Shown: positions 15,044 to 23,057 of the stretch, piece after piece
Position numbering within the stretch: position 1 is the stretch's first letter
Layout: every line of letters starts with the position of its first letter
Assembly: GCA_024280945.1 (NCBI GenBank)
Contig: JAMXLO010000079.1
Span: 1 to 43,971 of the forward strand
Direction of reading: 5' to 3'
Source of the DNA: Acetobacteraceae bacterium
Lineage (GTDB): Bacteria > Pseudomonadota > Alphaproteobacteria > Acetobacterales > Acetobacteraceae
Length of the DNA stretch: 43,971 nucleotides
Translations under genes and position numbers: made by a program
Notes under the pieces: model-generated
Database searches by the model: none
Seen by the model: only the letters and a program-made list of their open reading frames with translations
What the model was told of the DNA's origin: nothing

Positions 15044-16042
15044 TTATGCGGTGGCGTCACGCACCGCCCGGGTGACAAGGTTCGCCATCAAGGGGACCTT
15101 GAACTGGTTATAGTTCACCGGGCGTGCGCCGCGCACGGCCGACTGGCCGGCGAGCTTGGCGATGTTCGCGTCCTGCGACTTGCCCTGAATGACCTCCTCA
15201 ACAACAGTAAGCCGCCGCGGCACGGCGCTCACGCCGCCGCAGGCCACGCGCGAGCGCTCGATCGTTCCATTGTTGACGACAATGGCCGCCGCCACGTTGA
15301 CCAACGCGAAGTCCCATGAATCGCGGTCGGCGACCTTCTCGAAATAGAAATGTGCCTTGGCCCAGGTCTTGGGTATGCGAATCGCCGTCACCAGCTCGTT
15401 CGGCTGCACCGATGTCAAATGCGTGATGTCCACCTTCGGCCCGATGAAGAATTCCTCGGTGCCGATGACCCGCTCGCCCTTGGTGCTGCGAATGACGAAT
15501 TTTGCGTCCAACGCGACAAGCGCTGGAGCGGTGTCGGACGGGCTGACCGCGATGCAGCGGTCGCTGTCGAACAGCGCATGCTCGCGGTTGACGCCTTCGG
15601 GGGTATCGGCAAAGCAGGTGTTGCCGCCGGCCCGGTAGCACGGAAGGCCATAGCGATAGTAAAGGCAGCGCGCATCCTGCGATACGTTGCCGCCCAACGT
15701 GCCGGTGTTGCGGATCTGCGGAGCGGCGACACGTCGCGCCGCATCTGCGAGCACGCGGTAGTTCGAACGAATCACCGGACTGCGCTCGATCTCGGTCAGC
15801 GTCGTCAGCGCACCGATCTCGATACCATCCGGTGTCTCGCGAATTCCCTTCAGCTCCGTGATGCCGCTGATGTCGATCACGGCCTTTGGACGCTTGATAC
15901 GCTCCTTGAACCAACTCAGGCTGTCATTGCCGCCGGCGAGCTTCCAGCCGTCCGCACGGTGGCGGTCCAGCAGCGAGAGGGCATCGGCGAGCTGCTTCGG
16001 CTGATACAGCTCGAAGGTAGGCATCATGTCCTTGACGATCAT
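15044..16042 (-). CDS. FAD-binding subunit of the Mo oxidoreductase, with extra Fe-S loop
   Basis: The medium subunit (332 residues) of a xanthine-oxidase-family enzyme. The FAD-binding parts are KLAGGNDSL (near 34-42), IGALTTLTEIERSPV and RNTGTLGGNVSQ (111-122). Directly after comes a loop with Cys126, Cys135, Cys143 and Cys163, which in YagS/PaoB-type and 4-hydroxybenzoyl-CoA reductase-type subunits holds an additional [4Fe-4S] cluster. It passes electrons from the [2Fe-2S] subunit to FAD. No signal peptide is present; export would be as a complex with the Tat-bearing small subunit. AAGGAG precedes the ATG, and it lies 12 nt after the large-subunit stop. Confidence 0.9.
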   Translation of the reverse strand: MIVKDMMPTFELYQPKQLADALSLLDRHRADGWKLAGGNDSLSWFKERIKRPKAVIDISGITELKGIRETPDGIEIGALTTLTEIERSPVIRSNYRVLADAARRVAAPQIRNTGTLGGNVSQDARCLYYRYGLPCYRAGGNTCFADTPEGVNREHALFDSDRCIAVSPSDTAPALVALDAKFVIRSTKGERVIGTEEFFIGPKVDITHLTSVQPNELVTAIRIPKTWAKAHFYFEKVADRDSWDFALVNVAAAIVVNNGTIERSRVACGGVSAVPRRLTVVEEVIQGKSQDANIAKLAGQSAVRGARPVNYNQFKVPLMANLVTRAVRDATA

Positions 16043-16054
16043 GGCGATGCTCCT

Positions 16055-18454
16055 TCAGACCGAGTTGACCTGAAGCGGCTTGTGCGCCTGCTGGCGCCCA
16101 TTCACCGCATTCAGGATCATGTCGATCGACACGGGAGTGCGGTTGAACAGGTGGCCACCAAGCGCATCCGCGATCGCCGTGGTGATCGCGGCGGCGCCGG
16201 AACCCTGCGGCGGTTCTCCGACCCCTTTTACGCCGACAGGGTTTTGCGGATCGGGTTTCTCCACCGCGCCCCAGCCGATCTCCGCCGGCACGTCGAGGTA
16301 GCCGGGCAGCTTCGCCTGATACAGCAGGACGGTCGTCGGTATACCGAGCTTCGGGTCATAGACGTGGCGCTCAAGCTGCGCCAGGCCGATGCCCATCACG
16401 TTGCCGCCGCGAATCTGGTGCGCCAGCCCCTGTGGATGCAGCACCGTGCCGCAATCGGCGACGCACAGCATGTCCTTGATCGCGACCTTTCCGGTCTCGG
16501 TGTCGAGCTCGATTTCGGCGAAGGTGACGGTCAGACCGGGCGTCACGCCGACGCGCGGCAGATTGTCCTTGGCAACCCCGACGAGACCGGTGCCGGCAAT
16601 CATCTGCACGCCGTCCTTGGTGACCGGGTTGATGTCGGCGGGCGCCTCCTTGCCGCTGTACTTGCCGCCGAGATCGATCGCCTTCTGCGCGGCCTGTGCA
16701 TAGGTGATCGCCTTCGACCGATCCGCCTTCGACACGACGCGCTCATCCCCGAGCTGGTAATCGGCGGCCGCGCCGCCGAGCATTTGCGCGGCAATGTCCA
16801 GCAGCTTTTCCTTCAGGTCCATCGCGGCGACGTAGTTCGTGCGCGATTCGGTCGAGGCCGTCAGGCTGCCAGCCTGCGGGCTGTTCCATGGCAGCCCGAG
16901 CCGGCTGTCCCCGCGCTCGATGACAACGTTTTCCCACGCGACGTTCAGCAGGTCGGCGGGCACGCGGGCCGTAGCCGAATGCGAGTAGGTGCCGAGATTG
17001 CCCACGCCGGTGTGCACATGCAGCTTGCCGTCGGGAGTGATACGCAGGAGGCCGTCGAAGCCATTGCTGCCGGCCGAATGGTAGCCCTGGCCAACGCCGA
17101 TGCCCACGAGCTTGTTGCCATTCTTCTGGCCCGACCGCTGCTTCCGCTGTTCCCAGTTGAACATCGTGGCGCCCTTGTCCAAGGCCTCCTTGATGAAGGC
17201 GCTGGTGACCGGGCCTTGGTCGGCGCCGATCTTGCCACTGTTGTCCGGCGCATTGATCTTGCGGATCTGCACCCGGTCGATCTTCAGCTCGCGCGCCGCC
17301 TTGTCGATCATCGGCTCGATGGCGGGAACCAGCTGGTTCTCGCCCGGCCCGCGTTGTGGCCCGCGCAGCGGGGTGTTGGTCAGGACCGGAATTGCGCGGA
17401 ACCGCATCGACGTTGGCTGATAGACGAAGGACAGCGCATTGCCGGCGGAACGGAAGTCGCCCCCGCCAATGTCGGGTCCATTCTCCTGGACGACATAGAG
17501 ATCGGCAGCCAAGAGCCTGCCGTCCTCGCGAAAACCGAGTTTGACGTGTCCCTGGAAAGTGGGGCGTGCGGTACCGAGCGAGTACTCCTCGATGCGGGTG
17601 ATGCGCATCATTACCGGGCGATTGAGCTTCTTCGACATCAGCGCCGGCACCGCCATGATCGGGTAGCCCGGGATCTTGCTGCCGAACCCCCCGCCGCAAT
17701 ATTCGGCGATGAAAACCAGGTCCTTTGGCTCGATGCCGATATAGCGCGCGATATTCGGCACAGCCGCGGTGTGGCTTTGGTTCGAGCCATAGAGGAAGCA
17801 CTTGCCGCCCTGCCAGTAGGCCATGGCAGTGCGCGGTTCCATGCTGTGATGCGAGTACCCAGCGGTGACGAAGCTTTCCTCGATCACCAGCTTCGACGCT
17901 TTGAATGCGGCGTCGAGGTCGCCGTAGCTCCATTCCTCAGACGGCTTGCCCATCGGCAACTTGCTGTCGTCGTAGAAGTCGCCGGCCTGCCACTTCACGG
18001 TCTGCAGGTTGATCTGTGCCGCCGCGACGTTGCCATTCGACCGGGCATTCGGACCGCCTGGATACAGGCTGTCGAGCGGGTCGAGCACGTGGGGGAGTTG
18101 CTGGAACTCGATCTTGACCTTCTCCAGCGCGTCGGCCGCGGTGGTCTCATCCACCGCCGCGAGCGCCAGGATCGGGTCGCCGATGAAGAACACCTCGTCC
18201 TTCTGCAGGATCGGCCGCTGCGGTGGCGGGAATTGTGGCACATCATCGGCTGTGAGGATGCCGAGGACGCCAGGCATCTTCAGCGCCTCCGACGGGTCGA
18301 TGCTGCGGATCTTCGCGTGCGGCATCGGGCTCGTCAGCAACTTGCAGAACACCATGCCTTCGGCGCGAAAATCCTCGGCGTATTTCGCGCGGCCGGTGAC
18401 CTTCGCCACGACATCATGCGGAACGAAGTTCTGGCCAATCAGCTTGTTTGCCAT
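16055..18454 (-). CDS. Molybdopterin-binding large subunit of periplasmic aldehyde-type oxidoreductase
   Basis: A 799-residue catalytic subunit of the xanthine oxidase/aldehyde oxidoreductase family. The N-terminal domain reads DVVAKVTGRAKYAEDF and PMPHAKIRSIDPSEALKMPGV, the cofactor regions include EYCGGGFGSK and RGPQRGPGENQ, and the C-terminal GVKGVGEPPQGSGAA carries the catalytic Glu747. It resembles PaoC/YagR, which oxidises aldehydes in the periplasm; the actual substrate is unknown. The ATG at 18454 follows GGAGG and begins 1 nt after the small-subunit stop; an upstream in-frame ATG would overlap that gene more deeply and is not preferred. No separate signal peptide is seen. Confidence 0.92.
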   Translation of the reverse strand: MANKLIGQNFVPHDVVAKVTGRAKYAEDFRAEGMVFCKLLTSPMPHAKIRSIDPSEALKMPGVLGILTADDVPQFPPPQRPILQKDEVFFIGDPILALAAVDETTAADALEKVKIEFQQLPHVLDPLDSLYPGGPNARSNGNVAAAQINLQTVKWQAGDFYDDSKLPMGKPSEEWSYGDLDAAFKASKLVIEESFVTAGYSHHSMEPRTAMAYWQGGKCFLYGSNQSHTAAVPNIARYIGIEPKDLVFIAEYCGGGFGSKIPGYPIMAVPALMSKKLNRPVMMRITRIEEYSLGTARPTFQGHVKLGFREDGRLLAADLYVVQENGPDIGGGDFRSAGNALSFVYQPTSMRFRAIPVLTNTPLRGPQRGPGENQLVPAIEPMIDKAARELKIDRVQIRKINAPDNSGKIGADQGPVTSAFIKEALDKGATMFNWEQRKQRSGQKNGNKLVGIGVGQGYHSAGSNGFDGLLRITPDGKLHVHTGVGNLGTYSHSATARVPADLLNVAWENVVIERGDSRLGLPWNSPQAGSLTASTESRTNYVAAMDLKEKLLDIAAQMLGGAAADYQLGDERVVSKADRSKAITYAQAAQKAIDLGGKYSGKEAPADINPVTKDGVQMIAGTGLVGVAKDNLPRVGVTPGLTVTFAEIELDTETGKVAIKDMLCVADCGTVLHPQGLAHQIRGGNVMGIGLAQLERHVYDPKLGIPTTVLLYQAKLPGYLDVPAEIGWGAVEKPDPQNPVGVKGVGEPPQGSGAAAITTAIADALGGHLFNRTPVSIDMILNAVNGRQQAHKPLQVNSV

Positions 18455-18455
18455 G

Positions 18456-19130
18456 TCACGCCTCCGCCGCTGCGCGCATGACGCCGCGCAAGTAGTGATC
18501 ATAAGCGCCGCACCGACAGAGATTGCCGGACATCGCGAGGCGCGCCTCTTCTACCGTCGGATGCGGGTTCTGGCCCAGCAGAGCCACGGCCGACATCACC
18601 TGGCCGCTGGTACAGAAGCCGCATTGTGGGCCCAGTTCGGCCACGAACGCCGCCTGCACCTTGTGCAGCTTGCCGTCGGGTCCTTCGATGCCTTCGATCG
18701 TGGTGATCTTTCGATCGCGCACGCCGTGGGTCAGTGTCGTGCAGGAGTACACCGCCGTGCCATCGAGGATCACGGTGCAGGCCCCGCATTCGCCGTGGTC
18801 GCAGCCGAGTTTCGTGCCCGTCAGGCCGAGCTTGTAGCGAAGCGTGTGCGCAAGCGTTTCCTGCGGCAGCACATCGACGCGGCGATTGGTGCCGTTGACG
18901 TTGAGAGTGACCAGCCGCTCGACGGTTCCGGCGGCCTGAGCGTAGGCAGACGGCAAACCGGGGCCGCGGAACAGGTAACCTGCTGCCGATGCTGCCGCAC
19001 CTGAGGCAATGACGCCTTTTATAAAGGCGCGCCGGGACGGTGGGCTGCGACGTTCGAAGGACACAGTTTCACTGCCTGCCGCTCCGCCTCTTTCCGCGTC
19101 GCGATACAGGCCGGGTCTATCCTGGGCCAT
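18456..19130 (-). CDS. Tat-exported [2Fe-2S] small subunit of the Mo oxidoreductase
   Basis: A 224-residue iron-sulfur subunit. Residues 32-38 (SRRAFIK) followed by a hydrophobic stretch form a twin-arginine signal, so the folded complex is sent to the periplasm. Two clusters are visible: the plant-ferredoxin type in CDHGECGACTVILDGTAVYSC-like spacing near 115-135, and the helical-bundle type with CGFC and CRC near 172-208. The order small-large-FAD is that of PaoABC. It is the first gene of the enzyme unit, 142 bp downstream of the Sel1-repeat gene on the same strand. Confidence 0.93.
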   Translation of the reverse strand: MAQDRPGLYRDAERGGAAGSETVSFERRSPPSRRAFIKGVIASGAAASAAGYLFRGPGLPSAYAQAAGTVERLVTLNVNGTNRRVDVLPQETLAHTLRYKLGLTGTKLGCDHGECGACTVILDGTAVYSCTTLTHGVRDRKITTIEGIEGPDGKLHKVQAAFVAELGPQCGFCTSGQVMSAVALLGQNPHPTVEEARLAMSGNLCRCGAYDHYLRGVMRAAAEA

Positions 19131-19272
19131 GGATGTTTTCTCCCCAGCTACCGGCGGTCACATTACCTGACAGACCACAGTCCACTTGACTCGTAGCGCA
19201 GGTTGGCACGGACCTGACTTATTCGGTCTGCAATAGATTTGCACAAGCGAGACGTTGAGACAAGCCGCCCGG

Positions 19273-19770
19273 TTACCGCACCGACCGCGTGTGACGCCTG
19301 AACCACTCGCTGACGATGCTGAATGACTGTTGCATTTCCATCGGCGAGAGATGTTCCAGGGCAACGTCGCGGCACTCGGACGCGTCGGACTGGCCATTCG
19401 TTTCGGCAATGTCGCACCACGCAAAGGCCGAGACATAGCTCTGCGGGACACCACGCCCGAAGAAGAATAGCGTCCCTAGCAGCAGTTGTGCTTCAGCCTG
19501 TCCTTGTTCGGCCGCTTTCACAAACCAGCCAGCGGCCTCGGCGTCGTCCTGCATCACGCCAAGACCCTTGTGGAACAGGAAACCAATGCCCGCCTGGGCC
19601 GCAGGGTCGCCGTGTTCCGCCGGCCCCAGCCAGTCGCGGAATGCACGTGTGTAGTCGCCGTTGTTGTAGGCCGAGAGTCCCGAACGAAAATCCTGGGCGA
19701 TGGCAGTGCCGGAACTGGGCACAGCCACCGCCAACAGGGCGGCACAGATCACCACCAGCTTGATGCACAT
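19273..19770 (-). CDS. Secreted Sel1-like repeat protein
   Basis: 165 residues with a signal peptide (VVICAALLAVAVPSSGTAIAQ, cleavage after AIA) and two to three Sel1/TPR-like units: FRDWLGPAEHGDPAAQAGIGFLFHKGLG, WFVKAAEQGQAEAQLLLGTLFFFGRG and a third ending in AFAWCDIA. Such proteins scaffold other proteins in the periplasm. It sits between a PQQ dehydrogenase and the Mo enzyme on the same strand, so a role in assembling or holding those enzymes is a guess from position. The ATG at 19770 starts the signal peptide; the longer reading into the 113-bp repeat is rejected. Confidence 0.82.
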   Translation of the reverse strand: MCIKLVVICAALLAVAVPSSGTAIAQDFRSGLSAYNNGDYTRAFRDWLGPAEHGDPAAQAGIGFLFHKGLGVMQDDAEAAGWFVKAAEQGQAEAQLLLGTLFFFGRGVPQSYVSAFAWCDIAETNGQSDASECRDVALEHLSPMEMQQSFSIVSEWFRRHTRSVR

Positions 19771-19814
19771 CGGAGAATCTGAGCACGGCCTCGTTCGCTC
19801 AGGCAACCCGAGGG

Positions 19815-19927
19815 CTAGTATCCGATCGCAGAGGAGCGTGAGTCGCGTGCGACACACGATCCGCCGCGTGAATCGGATACTCAAACCAAACAGCGACGTG
19901 CCGACTTTCACTGAAAGTCGGCACTAG
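19815..19927 (-). repeat. 113-bp palindromic repeat, copy 2
   Basis: Same unit and orientation as 14076-14188, with three single-base differences (G to A and C to A in the long hairpin, G to C in the linker). The 12-bp hairpin is unchanged. The CTAG at its right end contains the TAG stop codon of the PQQ dehydrogenase gene (19924-19926), so the element begins exactly where that coding region ends. Confidence 0.92.
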
Positions 19928-21744
19928 TCGACAGCGAACACCCAGATCGAGCCGCCCTGCGGAACCTCGGCATAGGCTCCGGGTCGTACGAGATTCAGGC
20001 GCAACTGCATGCGCGCTGCATCCACGCCCCAGCCACTCTGCACCGCGACATACTGCTTGCCGCCCGACTCGAAGGACATCGGAACGCCATTGACACCGGA
20101 GGGCATGGGAAACTCATACAGCACCTGTCCGTTGGTCGCGTCGATCGCTCGGAACTTGCGATCATTCGTGCCACCCTCGAACAACACATTGCCGCCGGTC
20201 GTCAGCACAGGCCCCCAGTTCTGGCTCATGCCATAGTTGTGGGTCCACTCCTTCTTGCCGGTATCGAGGTTCCATGCCTGCAGTTCGCCGATATGGTCGG
20301 CGCCCTTGCGCAGATAAAGCCAGCTGGTCACACCGGTATAGGGCTGCCCTGCTGTGTAGGTGACCTGACGACCAAGGATGATGCCGCAGAGATTCTCGTT
20401 GGCGGGGATATACAGCAGCTTGGTCTTCGGGCTGTAGGCTGCTGGCGGCCAGTCCTTGCCACCCCACAGACTGGGACAGAAATCGGCCTGCTTGCCCGTG
20501 CCCGGCTTGTGTTCGGCGGCGACGACAGGATGGCCTGTCTTCGGATCGAGGCCAGTAAACACATTCTGGTATACGAACGGCTGGCCGGACACGAAGTTGA
20601 TCTTGTCGGCCGTGCGCTCGAGCATCCATAGGTAACCGTCGCGCGCGACGTTCACCAACCCCTTCACCTGTTTACCATCGTGCGTGTAATCAACGATGAT
20701 CGGCGGGGACACTTCGTCCCAATCCCATGAATCGTTCTGATGGTATTGATGGTGCCCTTTGATCTTGCCCGTGGCAGCATCGATCGCCATCACCGAGGTC
20801 GTATAGAGATTGTCGCCTGGGCGTTGATCGCCCATCCAAGGGCCTGGATTGCCGGTGCCCCAGAACGTGAGTTTGGTTTCAGGGTCATACACGCCCGTGA
20901 CCCACACCGAGCCGCCGCCTGTCTTCCACTGATTGCCTTGCGGCCAGGTCTCGCTACCCGGCTCGCCCGGCGCGGGAATTGTGTAGGTGCGCCAAACCTC
21001 AGCCCCTTTATCGGCATCGAATGCGGCAACGAAACTGCGAACCCCAAGCTCGCCACCCGATGAACCGACCAGCACCTTGCCGTCGATCGCCAGCGGTGCC
21101 AGCGACATGTAATAGCCCTTGTCGTAGTCGGCGACCTTGGTGCTCCAAACCTCCTTGCCGGTCTTGACGTTGATGGCCACCAGGTAGCAGTCGGAAGAGG
21201 CGAGGAACAGTTTGTCACCCCAAAGTCCCACACCACGACTGGTGGGGTGCAACAGGAACTGGTCCTCAGGGATCGGCCGTTTGAACCGCCACAACAGCTG
21301 GCCGGTTTTCGCATCGATGGCCAGCACCTGGTTGCCCGGTGTGGCGACGAACATGGCACCGTTGTTGACGATCGGTGGCGCCTGGTGACCCTCGACCTGA
21401 CCGGTTGCCATGCTCCAGACCGGATGCAGGCGCGCGGCATTCGCGGGAGTGATCTGGTCAAGCGGGCTGTAGCCCCAACCATTATAGGTGCGACGGAACA
21501 TCAGCCAGTCGCCATCGGCCGGTTGGGTGAGCTGATCGGCGGTGACTGCCTTATAATTGGCGAGAACCGGCGCCAGTGCAGCTGGTGCCACGACCGCTTC
21601 GCCGTTGGGCGGCATCGGATCGGGAGCGACCGGCGGTGCGGGCGGTGTCGTCGGCGCCACCTGAGCGAGCGCGGATGAGGCCAGCAAAGCCCCGATCATG
21701 GCGGCGCCTGCCGTTACGCGCCACCTGCCTTGTGGGTCGGACAT
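19924..21744 (-). CDS. PQQ-dependent dehydrogenase (quinoprotein), lanthanide-type motif
   Basis: A 606-residue periplasmic eight-bladed propeller dehydrogenase. It has an N-terminal signal (AMIGALLASSALA) and a Pro-rich linker to about residue 48. PQQ and metal residues visible by family pattern are Glu232 in SGGELGVRS, Asn299 in GTGNPGPW and catalytic Asp341 in NDSWDWDE. The extra Asp343 two residues later is what lanthanide-dependent enzymes have and calcium enzymes lack. The vicinal Cys pair of methanol dehydrogenases is absent (a single Cys186). No heme c motif is present, so an outside electron acceptor is needed; the Rieske protein encoded 61 bp upstream is a candidate. Substrate is probably an alcohol. 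Confidence 0.92.
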   Translation of the reverse strand: MSDPQGRWRVTAGAAMIGALLASSALAQVAPTTPPAPPVAPDPMPPNGEAVVAPAALAPVLANYKAVTADQLTQPADGDWLMFRRTYNGWGYSPLDQITPANAARLHPVWSMATGQVEGHQAPPIVNNGAMFVATPGNQVLAIDAKTGQLLWRFKRPIPEDQFLLHPTSRGVGLWGDKLFLASSDCYLVAINVKTGKEVWSTKVADYDKGYYMSLAPLAIDGKVLVGSSGGELGVRSFVAAFDADKGAEVWRTYTIPAPGEPGSETWPQGNQWKTGGGSVWVTGVYDPETKLTFWGTGNPGPWMGDQRPGDNLYTTSVMAIDAATGKIKGHHQYHQNDSWDWDEVSPPIIVDYTHDGKQVKGLVNVARDGYLWMLERTADKINFVSGQPFVYQNVFTGLDPKTGHPVVAAEHKPGTGKQADFCPSLWGGKDWPPAAYSPKTKLLYIPANENLCGIILGRQVTYTAGQPYTGVTSWLYLRKGADHIGELQAWNLDTGKKEWTHNYGMSQNWGPVLTTGGNVLFEGGTNDRKFRAIDATNGQVLYEFPMPSGVNGVPMSFESGGKQYVAVQSGWGVDAARMQLRLNLVRPGAYAEVPQGGSIWVFAVD

Positions 21745-21805
21745 CAGTTTCCCTCCTCTCGTTCTCCGATGCGGTGCAGCGTCGCGCGATGTGGCACGTC
21801 GCAGC

Positions 21806-22408
21806 TCAGAGCTGCTGAATCCCCACCCGACCGACGAATGAATGCGCCACGGTCAGCTGGCCATCCGTCAGGCGCAGGGGCAGCGCAGCAAGTCCGCGTG
21901 GCGATGGACCGGCGACCACTCGCGCTCCGCCCTTCGGGTCGTACTGCGAGTTATGGCAGGGACACTCGAGGACCTGGCGCTCGCTGACCCAGCTGACCAC
22001 TTCACAACCGGTGTGCGGGCAGATCGCCGAATAAGCAACCACACCTGCAGCGGCACGCGCCGCCGTTGTCTCACCGAGTGTTGCCGGATCGAGCCGCAAC
22101 AGCAGCACCTTGTTGAGCCGCGAACCATCGCGCACGACCTTCGCCGCTGGATCCATCGGCCAGGCCATGATCTGCAGCGCGCCGGGCTCCAGGTCGTCGG
22201 GTTTCAGCGGTACTGGATTCGGGCTATCGGCTCGCACCAGCAGATCGCCTTCCTTTGGACGCTCACGCGCCGGATCCGATTGCGTCCAACCTCTACCGGC
22301 CAGCAGGCCAACGCTGACACCGACGCCAGCTCCAAGGAATGCGCGTCGAAGGGCAACCGGATCATCACCACCAGTGGCCCCATCTTTGCGGGACTCATCC
22401 GACGACAT
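21806..22408 (-). CDS. Rieske [2Fe-2S] protein, Tat-type
   Basis: A 200-residue protein with an RR-containing N-terminal signal/anchor (LRRAFLGAGVGVSVGLLAG) and a Rieske fold. The cluster ligands are Cys130 and His132 in CPHTGC and Cys149 and His152 in CPCHNSQYDP. Cys135 and Cys151 form the disulfide seen in bc1-type, high-potential Rieske proteins. No cytochrome b/c1 genes lie nearby. Instead it is followed on the same strand by a PQQ dehydrogenase, so it may carry electrons from that enzyme, which would be unusual. The ATG at 22408 has AGGAG upstream; an earlier ATG at 22501 is less likely. Confidence 0.9.
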   Translation of the reverse strand: MSSDESRKDGATGGDDPVALRRAFLGAGVGVSVGLLAGRGWTQSDPARERPKEGDLLVRADSPNPVPLKPDDLEPGALQIMAWPMDPAAKVVRDGSRLNKVLLLRLDPATLGETTAARAAAGVVAYSAICPHTGCEVVSWVSERQVLECPCHNSQYDPKGGARVVAGPSPRGLAALPLRLTDGQLTVAHSFVGRVGIQQL

Positions 22409-22573
22409 GCACGCTCCTGCCCCAACGTTCATTATCAACATGATATCAGCCTGCGAAAGGACTGTCACTCCCGTCATTCTGTTTTGCCGGCGGGTCCGCA
22501 TGAACCTAAGATTGCCACGACGGCATCAGCAGTGAGCGAGAACGAGGTGCAGCCCTCCCGAGTAACGACGTGG

Positions 22574-22951
22574 ATGAAGTTGTTCGCACTCATCGCGCTG
22601 GTCATCGCGACCCAGGCGCGAGCAGAAGACCGAGCTGTTATCGATGGCCTCGAAGTGCATGAGACCGAACTGATCGTGCAGTCAGCGACACCAACGCATT
22701 TCCTCACCAAGGAAAGCTGCGCTGATGCCCAGGCCGGATGGAGGATTGTCCCGGACTCGGTGAAGACCGACGTGGTCACAGCTCGGATGATGGATCCGAG
22801 CGGCGATCCCGACTGGAAGGTCGAGAAGGCGGAAGCCCGCACGCGAGTCGACAGCGACAATGGGCGGATCTGCCTGTGGGGTTACTGTCAGGGCCCTTTG
22901 CAGTTCGAGTGCGAGATTCAGGTGCGAGCAAGTTGGAAGGAAACTCGGTGA
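22574..22951 (+). CDS. Small periplasmic protein of unknown function
   Basis: 125 residues with a clear signal peptide (MKLFALIALVIATQARA) and a mature domain with four Cys (in TKESCADA, GRICLWGYCQG and FECEI), so two disulfides are likely. No family is recognised. The ATG is weakly supported by ribosome-site sequence, but the signal peptide fixes it; the open frame extends far upstream without meaning. It precedes the PQQ dehydrogenase-cupredoxin gene by 106 bp on the same strand and could be a partner of that enzyme. Confidence 0.7.
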   Translation: MKLFALIALVIATQARAEDRAVIDGLEVHETELIVQSATPTHFLTKESCADAQAGWRIVPDSVKTDVVTARMMDPSGDPDWKVEKAEARTRVDSDNGRICLWGYCQGPLQFECEIQVRASWKETR

Positions 22952-23057
22952 CCTGCTGCAATTAGCGTCTTGCCAGACTGACGCCCGAGGTCCAATCTTT
23001 TCCCGAAAACCCTGCCGATGCAGGCAAGGTCGCATAACGATTGCTTGGGGGAAATAG

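Noticed and set aside
15350-18481. A 1043-residue open frame on the plus strand opposite the Mo-enzyme genes
   Set aside because: It is the antisense shadow of two clear, motif-rich genes in high-GC DNA; its translation is Arg/His/Asp/Val-rich with no recognisable domain and no ribosome site.
21842-22573. A long plus-strand extension upstream of the small periplasmic protein
   Set aside because: It runs antisense through the Rieske gene; the signal peptide at 22574 marks the true start.
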